DNA of 43,057 bases from the NCBI GenBank assembly GCA_963560245.1, contig CAUWNS010000015.1, forward strand, positions 1 to 43,057. Reading direction: 5' to 3'. Below, in pieces: positions 1 to 7,521 of this stretch. Position numbers and translations under genes: made by a program. How positions within the stretch are numbered: position 1 is the first letter of the stretch; each line of letters begins with the position of its first letter. The notes beneath the pieces are model-generated. The model was given only the letters and a program-made list of their open reading frames with translations, made no database searches and was not told where the DNA came from. The DNA is from Pseudoruminococcus_B sp937901805 (GTDB lineage: Bacteria; Bacillota; Clostridia; Oscillospirales; Ruminococcaceae).

Positions 1-53
1 CTCGCTACCTCCACCTTGGCAAGGTGGCGCTCTACCAGATGAGCTAAACCCGC
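1..53 (-). tRNA. tRNA-Gly (GCC), 3' end cut by the window edge
   Basis: Read on the minus strand, the acceptor 5' strand begins GCGGG at 53. A D-arm and a five-pair anticodon stem CCACC/GGTGG follow, closing a TTGCCAA loop, so the anticodon is GCC. The T-arm and acceptor 3' strand lie beyond base 1. It is the last visible member of a four-tRNA minus-strand cluster. Confidence 0.9.
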
Positions 54-60
54 ATTCAGA

Positions 61-136
<76 letters not shown>

Positions 137-142
137 ATAATC

Positions 143-219
143 TGGCGACCCGGATGGGGCTCGAACCCACGACCTCTAGCGTGACAGGCTAGCGTTCTAA
201 CCAACTGAACTACCGGGCC
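143..219 (-). tRNA. tRNA-Asp (GTC)
   Basis: This is a complete cloverleaf on the minus strand. The acceptor is GGCCCGG with CCGGGTC (one G-U pair). The anticodon stem CTAGC/GCTAG closes loop CTGTCAC, so the anticodon is GTC. The discriminator is G and CCA is encoded (143-145). Confidence 0.95.
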
Positions 220-226
220 ATTTTCT

Positions 227-302
227 TGGTGGGAACAACAGGGCTCGAACCTGTGACCCCCTGCTTGTAAGGCAGGTGCTCTCCCAGCTGAGCTATGCTC
301 CC
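227..302 (-). tRNA. tRNA-Val (TAC)
   Basis: This is a complete cloverleaf on the minus strand. The acceptor is GGGAGCA with TGTTCCC. The anticodon stem CCTGC/GCAGG closes loop CTTACAA, so the anticodon is TAC. CCA is encoded (227-229). It is the first gene of the cluster, downstream of the promoter at 366-394. Confidence 0.95.
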
Positions 303-365
303 ACACTGTGCCTTGATCACAATTCGCTTGTCCTGAAGGACCACCGCCGTTTTGCGACGTGTTTT

Positions 366-394
366 ATAATACCACAGGATAAGCTAAGTGTCAA
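366..394 (-). promoter_or_regulatory. Sigma-A promoter of the tRNA operon
   Basis: On the minus strand there is a perfect -35 TTGACA (389-394), a 17-base spacer and a -10 TATTAT (366-371). The start site would fall near 359, leaving a short leader before tRNA-Val. Nothing else between 303 and 415 looks coding. Confidence 0.75.
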
Positions 395-415
395 CTGTTT
401 TTTCGTATTTTCTGC

Positions 416-456
416 AAAAAATTGACTCCATGGATGAGCGCCCCCATCCATGGAGT
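416..456 (-). terminator. Rho-independent terminator of the yerC-hslO operon
   Basis: The perfect 12-base arms ACTCCATGGATG (425-436) and CATCCATGGAGT (445-456) form a hairpin. Read on the minus strand it is followed by a T-rich tract (complement of 416-423). It lies just after the hslO stop. Confidence 0.8.
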
Positions 457-459
457 TTT

Positions 460-1338
460 CTATCTTGCACTTTGCCGCAGATATTCAATTTCCTGTGGGG
501 TAAAATGATATTTTTTATCACAGAAATGGCAGCAGATTTCCGTTGTCTCCCCGCTTTGGGCCATATCGGCAAGTTCCTTTTCTCCCAGACTCAGCAGCAT
601 TTTTTCAACACGTTCACGAGTGCAGTTGCAGCGGTATCCGACAGATAATGTATCCAATATCTCCGGTTCAAACCCCTCCAGTGCTTTTTTACAGATCTCC
701 TCCGGAGTCAGACCATCATCCAACATTTTTGAAACCGGATCCAATGCATTGACATTGGCTTCCAAACGATCAATCGATGCATCATCGACACCTGGCAAAA
801 GCTGAATCAGGTACCCGCCGGCAGAGCGAATGGTCAAGTCCGGATTGACCAGGACTCCTAAACCGCACACTGTTGGGATCTGTTCACTGGTTGCATAATA
901 AGAAGTAATATCCTCCGCTACTTCCCCCGAAACAATGGGAATCTGTCCAATATAGGGTTCCTTTAATCCCAGATCCTTAATCACATAGAGAGTACCTTCA
1001 CGACCCACTGCCTCTCCAACATCCAGTTTGCCATACTGGTTTAAAGGAAGCTCCACAACCGGATTGGCAACATACCCGCGCACGTTTCCCCAGCTGTCCG
1101 ACACTGCAATGACGGAACCTGCCGGCCCATTTCCTGCCAAACGGAGCGTAACACTGTTATCTTCCCCTTTAAGAAGAGAACCCATCATGGAAGCCGCACT
1201 GAGCAGCCTGCCCAAAGCAGCGCTTGTCACTGCCGATGTCCGGTGAATTTGTTCCATTTTTCCGACAATATCCGTCGAATCGACTGCGCACATCATAACC
1301 CCGCCGTCGGACGAAATCGCTCTGATTAGTTTTCCCAT
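460..1338 (-). CDS. hslO: Hsp33 redox-regulated holdase chaperone
   Basis: Hsp33 is a cytosolic chaperone activated by oxidation: disulfides form, zinc is released, and it then binds unfolding proteins. The 292-residue length fits the family. The C-terminal zinc switch is intact, with C-x-C at about residues 237/239 (CNC) and C-x-x-C at about 270/273 (CHFC). The ATG at 1338 (MGKLIRAI) is preferred over an upstream in-frame ATG at 1440, because GGAGG sits just before it and the upstream extension overlaps the methyltransferase gene. It is third in a minus-strand operon behind a YerC-type regulator and a methyltransferase. It starts 16 bases after the methyltransferase stop and ends at the terminator at 416-456. 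Identification is secure. Confidence 0.95.
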   Translation of the reverse strand: MGKLIRAISSDGGVMMCAVDSTDIVGKMEQIHRTSAVTSAALGRLLSAASMMGSLLKGEDNSVTLRLAGNGPAGSVIAVSDSWGNVRGYVANPVVELPLNQYGKLDVGEAVGREGTLYVIKDLGLKEPYIGQIPIVSGEVAEDITSYYATSEQIPTVCGLGVLVNPDLTIRSAGGYLIQLLPGVDDASIDRLEANVNALDPVSKMLDDGLTPEEICKKALEGFEPEILDTLSVGYRCNCTRERVEKMLLSLGEKELADMAQSGETTEICCHFCDKKYHFTPQEIEYLRQSAR

Positions 1339-1354
1339 AAATCCTCCATTTTGT

Positions 1355-2107
1355 TTATTTTTCAAAATGCTTTGCAATATAGACAACGCGCTGGCTTTCC
1401 GGACCAGGCGGTAAAAAGCTGTCACTGTCATAGCAGGCAATCACCTTTAGACCAGCTGCGGCTAACAGAGTACGCATTTCATCATCCGAATATGCCCGTT
1501 CACAAAACAATTCCTGTGTACGCTCATACCGCCCGTCTCTGCATTCCCGAAAGAAATCCAACTGGATATCCACGATATGATCCTGTTCGTGGTATTCGTT
1601 CTGCCATACGCAATAAACCTCTTCACATTCAAGGACAAATGTTTCATTAGCCAAAATATGGCGATGTTTATAAATCGTATTGACATCAAAGACAAAAACG
1701 CCGTCCGGGTGTAAAAACAAGGAGATTTTCTCAAAACCTTTCTGCAATTCCTCCGGCTGTACAAGATGGTTCACACTGTCCAGGGCACATACTGCCGCAT
1801 CCACCGTTCCATACAAATCCAATTCCTGCATGGATTGATTCAAAAACAATACATTGCTTGCAAACTCATATTTTTTTTCATTTGCAATACCCAGCATCTC
1901 TTCTGAAATGTCTGCGCCAATCACATCATATCCGAGCTTCTCCAGTTCAAAAGAAAGAGAACCCGTACCGCACGCCACATCAAGCAGGATACCGCGTTTT
2001 CCTCCAAATTTTCGAATTATCTGGTCAAAATATGCTGCCCGTGCAGTATAGTCAACGTCACAGATAAGCGTATCATAATACCGTGCGAATTCACCATACT
2101 GCGCCAT
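1355..2107 (-). CDS. Class I SAM-dependent methyltransferase, substrate unknown
   Basis: A 250-residue cytosolic methyltransferase. The SAM-binding motif I (LLDVACGTGSL) is at about residues 41-51, followed by the acidic motif GADIS at about 64-68 and a Rossmann-type pattern. The start MAQYGEFARYYD is chosen because an AGAGGAAG site precedes it; an upstream in-frame start would run into yerC. It begins one base after the yerC stop and ends 16 bases before hslO, so the three genes are co-transcribed. Small-molecule methyltransferases with this N-terminus (a YYD motif shortly before the SAM fold) are common in Firmicutes, but the sequence does not reveal the acceptor. Confidence 0.85.
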   Translation of the reverse strand: MAQYGEFARYYDTLICDVDYTARAAYFDQIIRKFGGKRGILLDVACGTGSLSFELEKLGYDVIGADISEEMLGIANEKKYEFASNVLFLNQSMQELDLYGTVDAAVCALDSVNHLVQPEELQKGFEKISLFLHPDGVFVFDVNTIYKHRHILANETFVLECEEVYCVWQNEYHEQDHIVDIQLDFFRECRDGRYERTQELFCERAYSDDEMRTLLAAAGLKVIACYDSDSFLPPGPESQRVVYIAKHFEK

Positions 2108-2108
2108 A

Positions 2109-2423
2109 CTATTTTTCTTCCTCTTTTTTCTTACATTTTTCTTCCAAACGGTCGAACACCACACGATAACCATCACAGCCATATTCCAAAGAACGGTTTA
2201 CCCGGCTGATAGTCGCTGTAGATGCCCCTGTTTCCCGAACAATATCGCTATAGACATATTGCTCGTCCAGCATTTTGGCAACCTGAAGCCGCTGAGACAG
2301 TGCTTTGAGTTCCGGCACCGTGCATAAGTCCTCAAAGAATTTATAACATTCTTCCATTGTTTCAAGTGATAAAACAGCTTCAAACAGAAATTCTGCATTC
2401 ACATCTTTTAGTCTGTTGTTCAT
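2109..2423 (-). CDS. YerC/YecD-type TrpR-related DNA-binding protein
   Basis: A 104-residue regulator of the TrpR-related YerC/YecD family. The first half is helical (roughly residues 10-50, ending in a SQRLQVAKML helix). A helix-turn-helix follows at about 58-79 (SDIVRETGASTATISRVNRS), then a basic C-terminal tail. The TGAST-ATISR pattern is typical of this family. Target genes are not known. An AGGAGAG ribosome site precedes the ATG. It heads the operon with the methyltransferase and hslO. An upstream TATAGT (2497-2502 on the complement) could be its -10 box, but no good -35 is visible. Confidence 0.85.
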   Translation of the reverse strand: MNNRLKDVNAEFLFEAVLSLETMEECYKFFEDLCTVPELKALSQRLQVAKMLDEQYVYSDIVRETGASTATISRVNRSLEYGCDGYRVVFDRLEEKCKKKEEEK

Positions 2424-2669
2424 TTTCTCTCTCCTATCCCCTGTTCGGAAAATTCAAAATCCATCTGCAAAAGGTACTGCTTTCCAATTGTGCCGGACTA
2501 TAGTTTAACACTCTACATTACAAAAGTAAATGGAGAAAAAGAAAATATTTTCATCATAATTTTGTTTATTTTATTTATTTCGCACACATATTTTCCAATT
2601 TTCATCACTTGAAAATGACAGACACCCTTTTCCTTTTACCAGAATACACTGAAAATGGAGGTAATTTCT

Positions 2670-3188
2670 ATGAATATCTATCGCAATTCCTGCGGCGAAT
2701 GCTGCTGTCCGCGTATCTGTTATATATCATGTCCAGTTGCGCCGAATCCACAGGCAGCGCGCTCATACGCTTCATTTCTAGTAACCGGCACCGCTGTCGC
2801 CAGCGGAACCTCTTTAACCTTTACTCCTCAGATCAACCGGGGAGGAACTCTGATTACCGGCGGTTCTACTGCAACGCTCACTCTGGCTGCCGGGCATATT
2901 TATCAGGTGAATTATACCGTCACCGGAACTGCTTCAGCTGCCGGTTTGGTGCAGATTACCCCTTATCTTAATGGAGCGGCTGCCACTTACGGCCAATCCA
3001 GCGAGGTGGTACAGGCTGCACCGAATAACCAATTTACACTCGCTGGTTCTTTCCTGACAGACGCCACCAATGCTCCGGTAACATTGGCTTTGCGTTATAC
3101 CGGAACCGGTACCGCCACCGCTACTTTCACAGGCAACGTCATTGTCCGCGAGATTGATGCACCTGCCGCAACTGCAACCGTTTATTAA
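2670..3188 (+). CDS. BclA/collagen-like-protein C-terminal-type spore surface protein (putative)
   Basis: A 172-residue protein. It has a cysteine-rich N-terminus (Cys 8, 11-13, 17 and 21) and then a Thr/Ala/Gly-rich beta domain without charged clusters. The pattern (repeats such as YTVTG and TLALRYTGTG, and an ending NVIVREI) resembles the TNF-like C-terminal domain of exosporium proteins such as BclA, but no Gly-X-Y collagen repeats are present. The ATG at 2670 is preferred over the ATG at 2655 because GGAGG at 2656-2660 lies in front of it. It is a single-gene unit closed by a strong terminator. No signal peptide is seen, which fits assembly onto spores from the mother-cell cytoplasm (inference). 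A CATATTTT box upstream is only a weak sigma-K-like hint. Confidence 0.6.
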   Translation: MNIYRNSCGECCCPRICYISCPVAPNPQAARSYASFLVTGTAVASGTSLTFTPQINRGGTLITGGSTATLTLAAGHIYQVNYTVTGTASAAGLVQITPYLNGAAATYGQSSEVVQAAPNNQFTLAGSFLTDATNAPVTLALRYTGTGTATATFTGNVIVREIDAPAATATVY

Positions 3189-3195
3189 CCATCAA

Positions 3196-3230
3196 AATCC
3201 CCGTCCTATAAAACAGGGCGGGGATTTTTA
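3196..3230 (+). terminator. Terminator after the BclA-like gene
   Basis: The inverted repeat AATCCCCGtCCT...AGGgCGGGGATT is followed by TTTTATTTT, 8 bases after the stop codon. Confidence 0.85.
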
Positions 3231-3250
3231 TTTTCCTCCTTTTTTCTTTG

Positions 3251-3259
3251 TGCTATAAT
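3251..3259 (+). promoter_or_regulatory. Extended -10 promoter for the oxidoreductase
   Basis: TGCTATAAT (an extended -10) lies 56 bases before the start codon. The -35 region is a poor TTTTCC, so recognition would depend on the extended -10. Confidence 0.5.
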
Positions 3260-3314
3260 TACAACAGCAGATATAACAATGAAAAGATTTCACCAAAATT
3301 AAAGGAGAAAACAA

Positions 3315-4289
3315 ATGAAATTTGCAATCGTCGGTAGTAATTTTGTAGCGGATTGGATGATCGAAGCGGGCAAACGCTGTACAAATTTTGAACTCCACGC
3401 CATTTACTCCAGAACGGTAGAACGAGCCAGAGAGTATGCCGCACTCCACGGCGCTCCAGTATACTATACGGCATTTGAGGCACTTGAACAGGATCCTGAC
3501 ATAGAAGCAGTATATCTGGCAAGCCCGACCTGCTGCCATGCCGAACAGGCTGTCCGTTTGATGAAAGCAGGGAAACATATCCTATGTGAAAAGCCAATGG
3601 CGTTTAATCTTCAGGAATTTACTCATATGACAGAAACCGCGAGGAAAAATCACGTCATTTTGCTGGAGGCTATGCGCAGCGATTATTCTCCTGCTTTCCA
3701 GGCGGTAAAAAACGGGCTCTCCAAACTAGGAACTCTGCGCCGTGCAAGTCTCCGATTTTGTCAATATTCCTCCCGCTATGATAAATTCAAGCAGGGGATT
3801 GTTGAAAACGCATTCCGGCCGGATATTGCCGGAGGTGCTATCATGGATATTGGAGTGTACCCAATTCATGCTATGATTGCGCTGTTTGGTGCGCCCCATT
3901 CGATATCTTCCCAGCTTGTCCCGCTCCATACCGGCGTAGACGGAGAGGGGAGCATCCTGTTTCACTATGGAGAAATGTTAGGAGAAGTGAGTTATTCCAA
4001 AATCACCAACTCCTTCCTGCCCTGTGAAATCCAGGGAGAAAATGGCAATTTATTATTTGATCGGATTACCAATATGTCCAAAGTAGAAATTCAATACCGC
4101 GACGGAAGTAGAGAAATTCTCTATGAGAAAACCCCGGAGGATGAAATGCGCTTTGAACTGGAAGCATTTTTACAGTATACTTTGTCCGGACAATTTCCTG
4201 AAAAGGAACTGGAAATTACCCGCCTTACCCTTTGCTGTATGGACGAAATCCGCAAAACATCTGGGATCCTCTTTCCCGCAGATCACTAA
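3315..4289 (+). CDS. Gfo/Idh/MocA-family NAD(P)-dependent oxidoreductase
   Basis: A 324-residue cytosolic dehydrogenase of the Gfo/Idh/MocA family, which oxidises or reduces sugar-like substrates or dihydrodiols with NAD(P). The N-terminal Rossmann fold starts at AIVGSNFVADWM, a degenerate dinucleotide loop. The family hallmark EKP motif is at residues 92-94 (CEKPMA). The C-terminal half carries GGAIMDIGVYPIHAM, the usual substrate-domain helix with its histidine. An AGGAGA ribosome site precedes the ATG. It is monocistronic or read together with ytaF. It shares only the family fold with the other oxidoreductase at 7522-8583. The substrate cannot be inferred. Confidence 0.88.
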   Translation: MKFAIVGSNFVADWMIEAGKRCTNFELHAIYSRTVERAREYAALHGAPVYYTAFEALEQDPDIEAVYLASPTCCHAEQAVRLMKAGKHILCEKPMAFNLQEFTHMTETARKNHVILLEAMRSDYSPAFQAVKNGLSKLGTLRRASLRFCQYSSRYDKFKQGIVENAFRPDIAGGAIMDIGVYPIHAMIALFGAPHSISSQLVPLHTGVDGEGSILFHYGEMLGEVSYSKITNSFLPCEIQGENGNLLFDRITNMSKVEIQYRDGSREILYEKTPEDEMRFELEAFLQYTLSGQFPEKELEITRLTLCCMDEIRKTSGILFPADH

Positions 4290-4357
4290 AAACATGTCAC
4301 AGTAATATGCCCGTGTTCTAAATTCACTCTTTCATATCACCCTTTTTCTCCTGCCTG

Positions 4358-4365
4358 CATACAAT
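4358..4365 (+). promoter_or_regulatory. Sigma-E-like -10 box upstream of ytaF
   Basis: CATACAAT matches the mother-cell sigma-E -10 consensus (CATACANT) 39 bases before the ytaF start. A TCATATC at 4332-4338 resembles a sigma-E -35, but the 19-base spacing is longer than the usual 13-15. The assignment is therefore tentative, although ytaF is a sporulation gene in Bacillus. Confidence 0.35.
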
Positions 4366-4403
4366 GAGATGACAGGAACCATGAAAAGGCGGTGTAACAG
4401 GAA

Positions 4404-5042
4404 ATGCAACCCTGGTATCTTCCTCTCGCTCAAATCCTACTGCTGGTAACAGCCCTCTCCATAGACTCTTTTGTAGCAAGCCTGGCATACGGCGCTTCCA
4501 AAATACGGATCCCTCCCCTTTCGGTCGCAGTCATTACTCTAATTTGCAGCCTGGTGCTGGGAGTTTCCCTTTTATTTGGCTCTCTCATCCGCCCATTTGT
4601 GCCTGCATGGATGACCAAAATCATTTGCAGTACCATATTAATTGTTTTAGGGCTTGTCAAGCTATTTGACAGTTCTATTAAACACTACATTCAAAAACAT
4701 AAGCAGCAGCAAAAACAAATTTCTTTTTCCGCCCTGCATCTGACTTTTATTCTCAAAATCTATGCAAATCCTGTTGAAGCGGACAGTGACCAATCACACA
4801 TACTGTCCCCAAAAGAAGCCGGTTCCCTTGCAGCCGCGCTGTCACTGGATGGGCTTGCCGCCGGATTTGGCGCAGCGCTTGGAAGCATTCACCTGCCGTC
4901 GATTCTGCTGTGCTCCTTTTTGGCCAATCTATTTGCTGTTATTTTGGGAAGTATGGTGGGCAATCGGATTGCCAAAACGGCATCTCTGGATTTATCTTGG
5001 CTGAGCGGCGTTATGCTGATCATGCTCGGATGTTTTAAATGA
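4404..5042 (+). CDS. ytaF: YtaF-type sporulation membrane protein (MntP-like fold)
   Basis: A 212-residue integral membrane protein with about six hydrophobic helices: three before a short basic loop (KHKQQQKQ) and three after it. The first helix has the family-typical SIDSFVASLAYG. The acidic EADSDQSHILSPKEA stretch before helix 4, followed by LSLDGLAAGFGAALG, matches the YtaF branch of the manganese-efflux (MntP) superfamily. In Bacillus subtilis ytaF is a sporulation gene. An ion-transport role in the mother cell is plausible but unproven. The ATG at 4404 follows a modest site (AGGAA). A bidirectional terminator closes the gene. Confidence 0.82.
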   Translation: MQPWYLPLAQILLLVTALSIDSFVASLAYGASKIRIPPLSVAVITLICSLVLGVSLLFGSLIRPFVPAWMTKIICSTILIVLGLVKLFDSSIKHYIQKHKQQQKQISFSALHLTFILKIYANPVEADSDQSHILSPKEAGSLAAALSLDGLAAGFGAALGSIHLPSILLCSFLANLFAVILGSMVGNRIAKTASLDLSWLSGVMLIMLGCFK

Positions 5043-5048
5043 ATTGTG

Positions 5049-5088
5049 AAAAACCTCCCAAAGGGCTTTGCCCTATGGGAGGTTTTTT
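5049..5088. terminator. Bidirectional terminator between ytaF and the Spo0A-like gene
   Basis: AACCTCCCA (arm), an AAGGGC...GCCC inner stem and TGGGAGGTT form a hairpin flanked by A5 on the left and T7 on the right. It therefore works for both converging genes. Confidence 0.88.
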
Positions 5089-5900
5089 TATCTAAAATTT
5101 TCAGATCGGATTTTATCCGCCAGATAATATATAAATTCTTTATTGGTCGGCTTGTCCTTGTTGGAGTTGACAAGTTCCGGACAGTGCTGCTGAAGCGCTT
5201 CCTCTCCTGCATGGTTCCATGCAGATTCAATCGCGCTGCGGATGGCACGTTCTACATTTTTAGCAGTAATTCCATACTTTTTTGCAAGGGCAGGATAAAT
5301 ATCCTTGGTCACCATCAAAATATCATTTGGACGATCAATAGCAATTAATACCGCATCGACAATCAAGCGGTATCCCTGTTTCCCCGGCATCAGGGAAATA
5401 AAGGACATTTCCGTTTTGATACGGCGGATAATCTTTTCCCTGCGTACATCCGGAGACACCACCTCAATTACCGGCTGTCTTTGCAGTTCCCCGCCATCGA
5501 TTTTCTTCCGAAGGTATTTCCTTGTCCTAAGAATAAAGTTGACAACCTGTTTTGGTCCATAACCTTTTGCCTGCTTTGTAACCACAAAATCCGCCCCGCC
5601 ATCCCTGACAATCTGAAGTGTCGACTGAGACGTTGTATTTGTTATCACCAAAATGTAAGGGTCAAAAGGAAGCCTTAATTCCCTGATACGGGAAATTGCA
5701 TCCACGCCATCCCCTTCGCTGAGTTCCAAATCCATAATAATCACATCCGGCAGGAGATCCAGAACCATCTGAACGCTCTCTTCTGCGCTTCCTGTTTCCC
5801 CAATAATTTCCAATTCTTCCATGCCGTCCGTATATTCTAATAAACGTTTACAATCGTCTTGATTGTCTTCCACCAATAAAAGTCGAATTTTATCCACCAT
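5088..5900 (-). CDS. Spo0A-type response regulator (receiver + Spo0A C-terminal DNA-binding domain)
   Basis: A 270-residue regulator. The receiver domain (about 3-125) has the acidic pair E11-D12, phosphoacceptor D57 (IIMDLEL), the Thr/Ser switch in VITNTTS and Lys in VTKQ. A linker follows. From about 160 the Spo0A-specific effector domain is clear: TKDIYPALAKKYGITAKNVE, then RAIRSAIESAW, and the C-terminal KPTNKEFIYYLADKIR. The recognition helix differs from textbook Spo0A (AKN for ASR, SAIE for HAIE), and the usual neighbour spoIVB is absent. It could therefore be a paralogue rather than the master regulator. ATG 5900 (MVDKIRLLL) follows GGGAAG; the upstream in-frame start at 5966 lacks such a site and lies at or before the promoter start site. 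A consensus promoter lies at 5938-5966. Confidence 0.85.
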   Translation of the reverse strand: MVDKIRLLLVEDNQDDCKRLLEYTDGMEELEIIGETGSAEESVQMVLDLLPDVIIMDLELSEGDGVDAISRIRELRLPFDPYILVITNTTSQSTLQIVRDGGADFVVTKQAKGYGPKQVVNFILRTRKYLRKKIDGGELQRQPVIEVVSPDVRREKIIRRIKTEMSFISLMPGKQGYRLIVDAVLIAIDRPNDILMVTKDIYPALAKKYGITAKNVERAIRSAIESAWNHAGEEALQQHCPELVNSNKDKPTNKEFIYYLADKIRSENFR

Positions 5901-5937
5901 TTCTTCCCGTTTCCTCCAAAATTCAACAGTTTTTTCC

Positions 5938-5966
5938 ATTATAGAAAAGCTGGTAACAAATAGCAA
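5938..5966 (-). promoter_or_regulatory. Sigma-A promoter of the Spo0A-like gene
   Basis: On the minus strand, TTGCTA (5961-5966), a 17-base spacer and a perfect TATAAT (5938-5943). The start site would be near 5931, about 30 bases before the ATG. Confidence 0.65.
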
Positions 5967-6031
5967 CAGAATTCCCTGAAACGCTTACTTTCTGTTTCCT
6001 ATAAGTGGAATTCCATTCGAAAAAATTCGAT

Positions 6032-6043
6032 TTCCCGCGGGAA
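6032..6043. repeat. Perfect 12-bp palindrome in the divergent intergenic region
   Basis: TTCCCGCGGGAA lies midway between the Spo0A-like gene and the divergent small gene. It is followed by a partial echo (TCCGGGAAATTTCC) and preceded by two ATTCGA direct repeats (6015-6030). This is a candidate operator; no binding protein is known. Confidence 0.4.
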
Positions 6044-6114
6044 TCCGGGAAATTTCCTGCCAGCTGTTCTAATGACCGACCCCGTAAAATTCTTTTTGGA
6101 GTGATGTTCCTTTC

Positions 6115-6143
6115 TTGCATTCACATGGGAAATCCCGTATACT
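6115..6143 (+). promoter_or_regulatory. Sigma-A promoter for the small gene at 6176
   Basis: TTGCAT (6115-6120), an exact 17-base spacer and TATACT (6138-6143). This gives a leader of about 26 bases before the GGAGGAG site. Confidence 0.65.
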
Positions 6144-6175
6144 GTTTTACAGAAACCATGTGGAGGAGAAACACT

Positions 6176-6421
6176 ATGCTGCATCACGGATATGATATCC
6201 CTACAATTGCCTATTTTGAAAGCAACAATATCTACAATGGAAATATCGGTTCTTTCCGCTATCGGATAGAACAAGCAGAAGAACACATCCGTGCGACCGT
6301 TTGGAAAAACGATTTGTGCTATGAACTGCGGCAAAATGCACAGGAAGCTGTTTTCCCTCTTAATACACAAGGACTGTTTGATAGTATTGATTGGATCGAA
6401 CAACAGAGAAAAGAGCTTTAA
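6176..6421 (+). CDS. Small conserved-looking protein of unknown function (81 aa)
   Basis: An 81-residue protein beginning MLHHGYDIPTIAYFES. It has a strong GGAGGAG site (6162-6168) and a consensus promoter, so it is very likely translated. The sequence suggests a compact alpha/beta protein: a beta-rich middle (GNIGSFRYRIEQ and RATVWKNDLCYEL) and a C-terminal helix with an acidic/aromatic pattern (FDSIDWIEQQRKEL). No membrane segment or signal peptide is present. It recalls small unnamed clostridial proteins ending in a similar W-bearing helix, but no family name can be given. The Cof-type phosphatase follows 93 bases downstream on the same strand and may be co-transcribed. Confidence 0.7.
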   Translation: MLHHGYDIPTIAYFESNNIYNGNIGSFRYRIEQAEEHIRATVWKNDLCYELRQNAQEAVFPLNTQGLFDSIDWIEQQRKEL

Positions 6422-6514
6422 CGGTTTTCTGAAAAGATCTCCTTGTCTGTGATTCGAATTGTCAGGATGGATTTTTCCGAAAAATTGAGAGATCTCCTGA
6501 AGGGAGGGTGTTTG

Positions 6515-7336
6515 ATGATAAAATTAATTGCACTGGATCTGGACGATACCGTTCTTACCAGTGATCGAAATGTTGCAGACAGTACGATTGCCGCAGTGCA
6601 CAAGGCAAAAGAAGCTGGAATACAGATTGTAGTATCAACCGGGCGCAACTACTCCAATGCAAAACACATTATTGACAAACTCGGCGTCTGTGAAATTGTC
6701 AGTGTATGCAACGGAGCCCTTATACTGGATCAGAAGACAGGGCGCGTCATCTATCGGAATTCTATCCGCAAGCAGGACATGCGGGAAATCCTGCCGCTTC
6801 TGGAAAACCCGAAGCTCTTTTTTCAACTCTATATCGGCAGCGAAAACTACCGTGACCGGCGGCTGGATAAACTCTATCATCAATACTTTCCCAAACGGGC
6901 AGATTCCGATCGAATCGCCCATATTTTACCGGATATCCGGGATTTTTTACTGCATCCGCGGCCGGATGCAGATACCTGCGTAGATAAAGTTTTTGCTTTT
7001 TGCCCGGATACCACCATCCTCTCCCGTATCCGAAGTCAGATTGCCCAGAAACAAACAGTACACCTCACCAGTTCCAACGAAAAAAACTTTGAGATCACCA
7101 ATCAAGGCGTCACCAAAGCGTTGGGAATGGAACGCCTTTGCTCCTATTTACAGATTCAGCGGGAAGAAATTCTCGCCATTGGGGACAGTGAAAACGATCT
7201 GGATATGCTCCGTTTTGCCGGGATTGGCGTTGCCATGGGAAATGCAGCGGAATCCGTAAAAGAATCTGCGGACTACGTGACTAGCTCCAATAATGACGAT
7301 GGTGTTGCGAATGCCATCCGGCATTTTCTAAAGTAA
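6515..7336 (+). CDS. Cof-type HAD-IIB phosphatase
   Basis: A 273-residue soluble HAD hydrolase of the Cof/YidA type, which dephosphorylates sugar phosphates, flavin or pyridoxal phosphates. Motif I has the nucleophile pair D8/D10 (ALDLDDTVL), motif II is STGR at 41-44, and motif IV is GDSENDLDML at 223-232. A C2-type cap lies between them. The ATG at 6515 (MIKLIALDL) is chosen because AGGGAGG at 6501-6507 precedes it; the upstream extension from 6443 has no site. It is read after the 81-residue gene and ended by the hairpin at 7374-7418. The substrate is not predictable. Confidence 0.92.
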   Translation: MIKLIALDLDDTVLTSDRNVADSTIAAVHKAKEAGIQIVVSTGRNYSNAKHIIDKLGVCEIVSVCNGALILDQKTGRVIYRNSIRKQDMREILPLLENPKLFFQLYIGSENYRDRRLDKLYHQYFPKRADSDRIAHILPDIRDFLLHPRPDADTCVDKVFAFCPDTTILSRIRSQIAQKQTVHLTSSNEKNFEITNQGVTKALGMERLCSYLQIQREEILAIGDSENDLDMLRFAGIGVAMGNAAESVKESADYVTSSNNDDGVANAIRHFLK

Positions 7337-7373
7337 TTCTTTCAAGCCTGTAAAAGATACACACAGGATACAG

Positions 7374-7418
7374 AAAATCCAGGCGTGCAGTTTCAAGTAC
7401 TGTACGCCTGGATTTTTT
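7374..7418. terminator. Terminator after the Cof-type phosphatase
   Basis: AATCCAGGCGTgCAGT and ACTGtACGCCTGGATT form a long hairpin followed by T6 on the plus strand. The complementary strand has a weaker TTTTCT, so it may also stop the convergent oxidoreductase transcript. Confidence 0.88.
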
Positions 7419-7521
7419 CCTATATTGTACCGCTAAACGTTTTTTCTTCATCAAACAGTTGCTCAGCAGCGCTGCCGTACGGGACAACAACGTCGATCAT
7501 GGTCCCGGGTACCGGTATTTT

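Noticed and set aside
1338..1440. N-terminal extension of Hsp33 to an upstream ATG
   Set aside because: It would overlap the methyltransferase gene. GGAGG lies before the 1338 start, and Hsp33 begins near that point.
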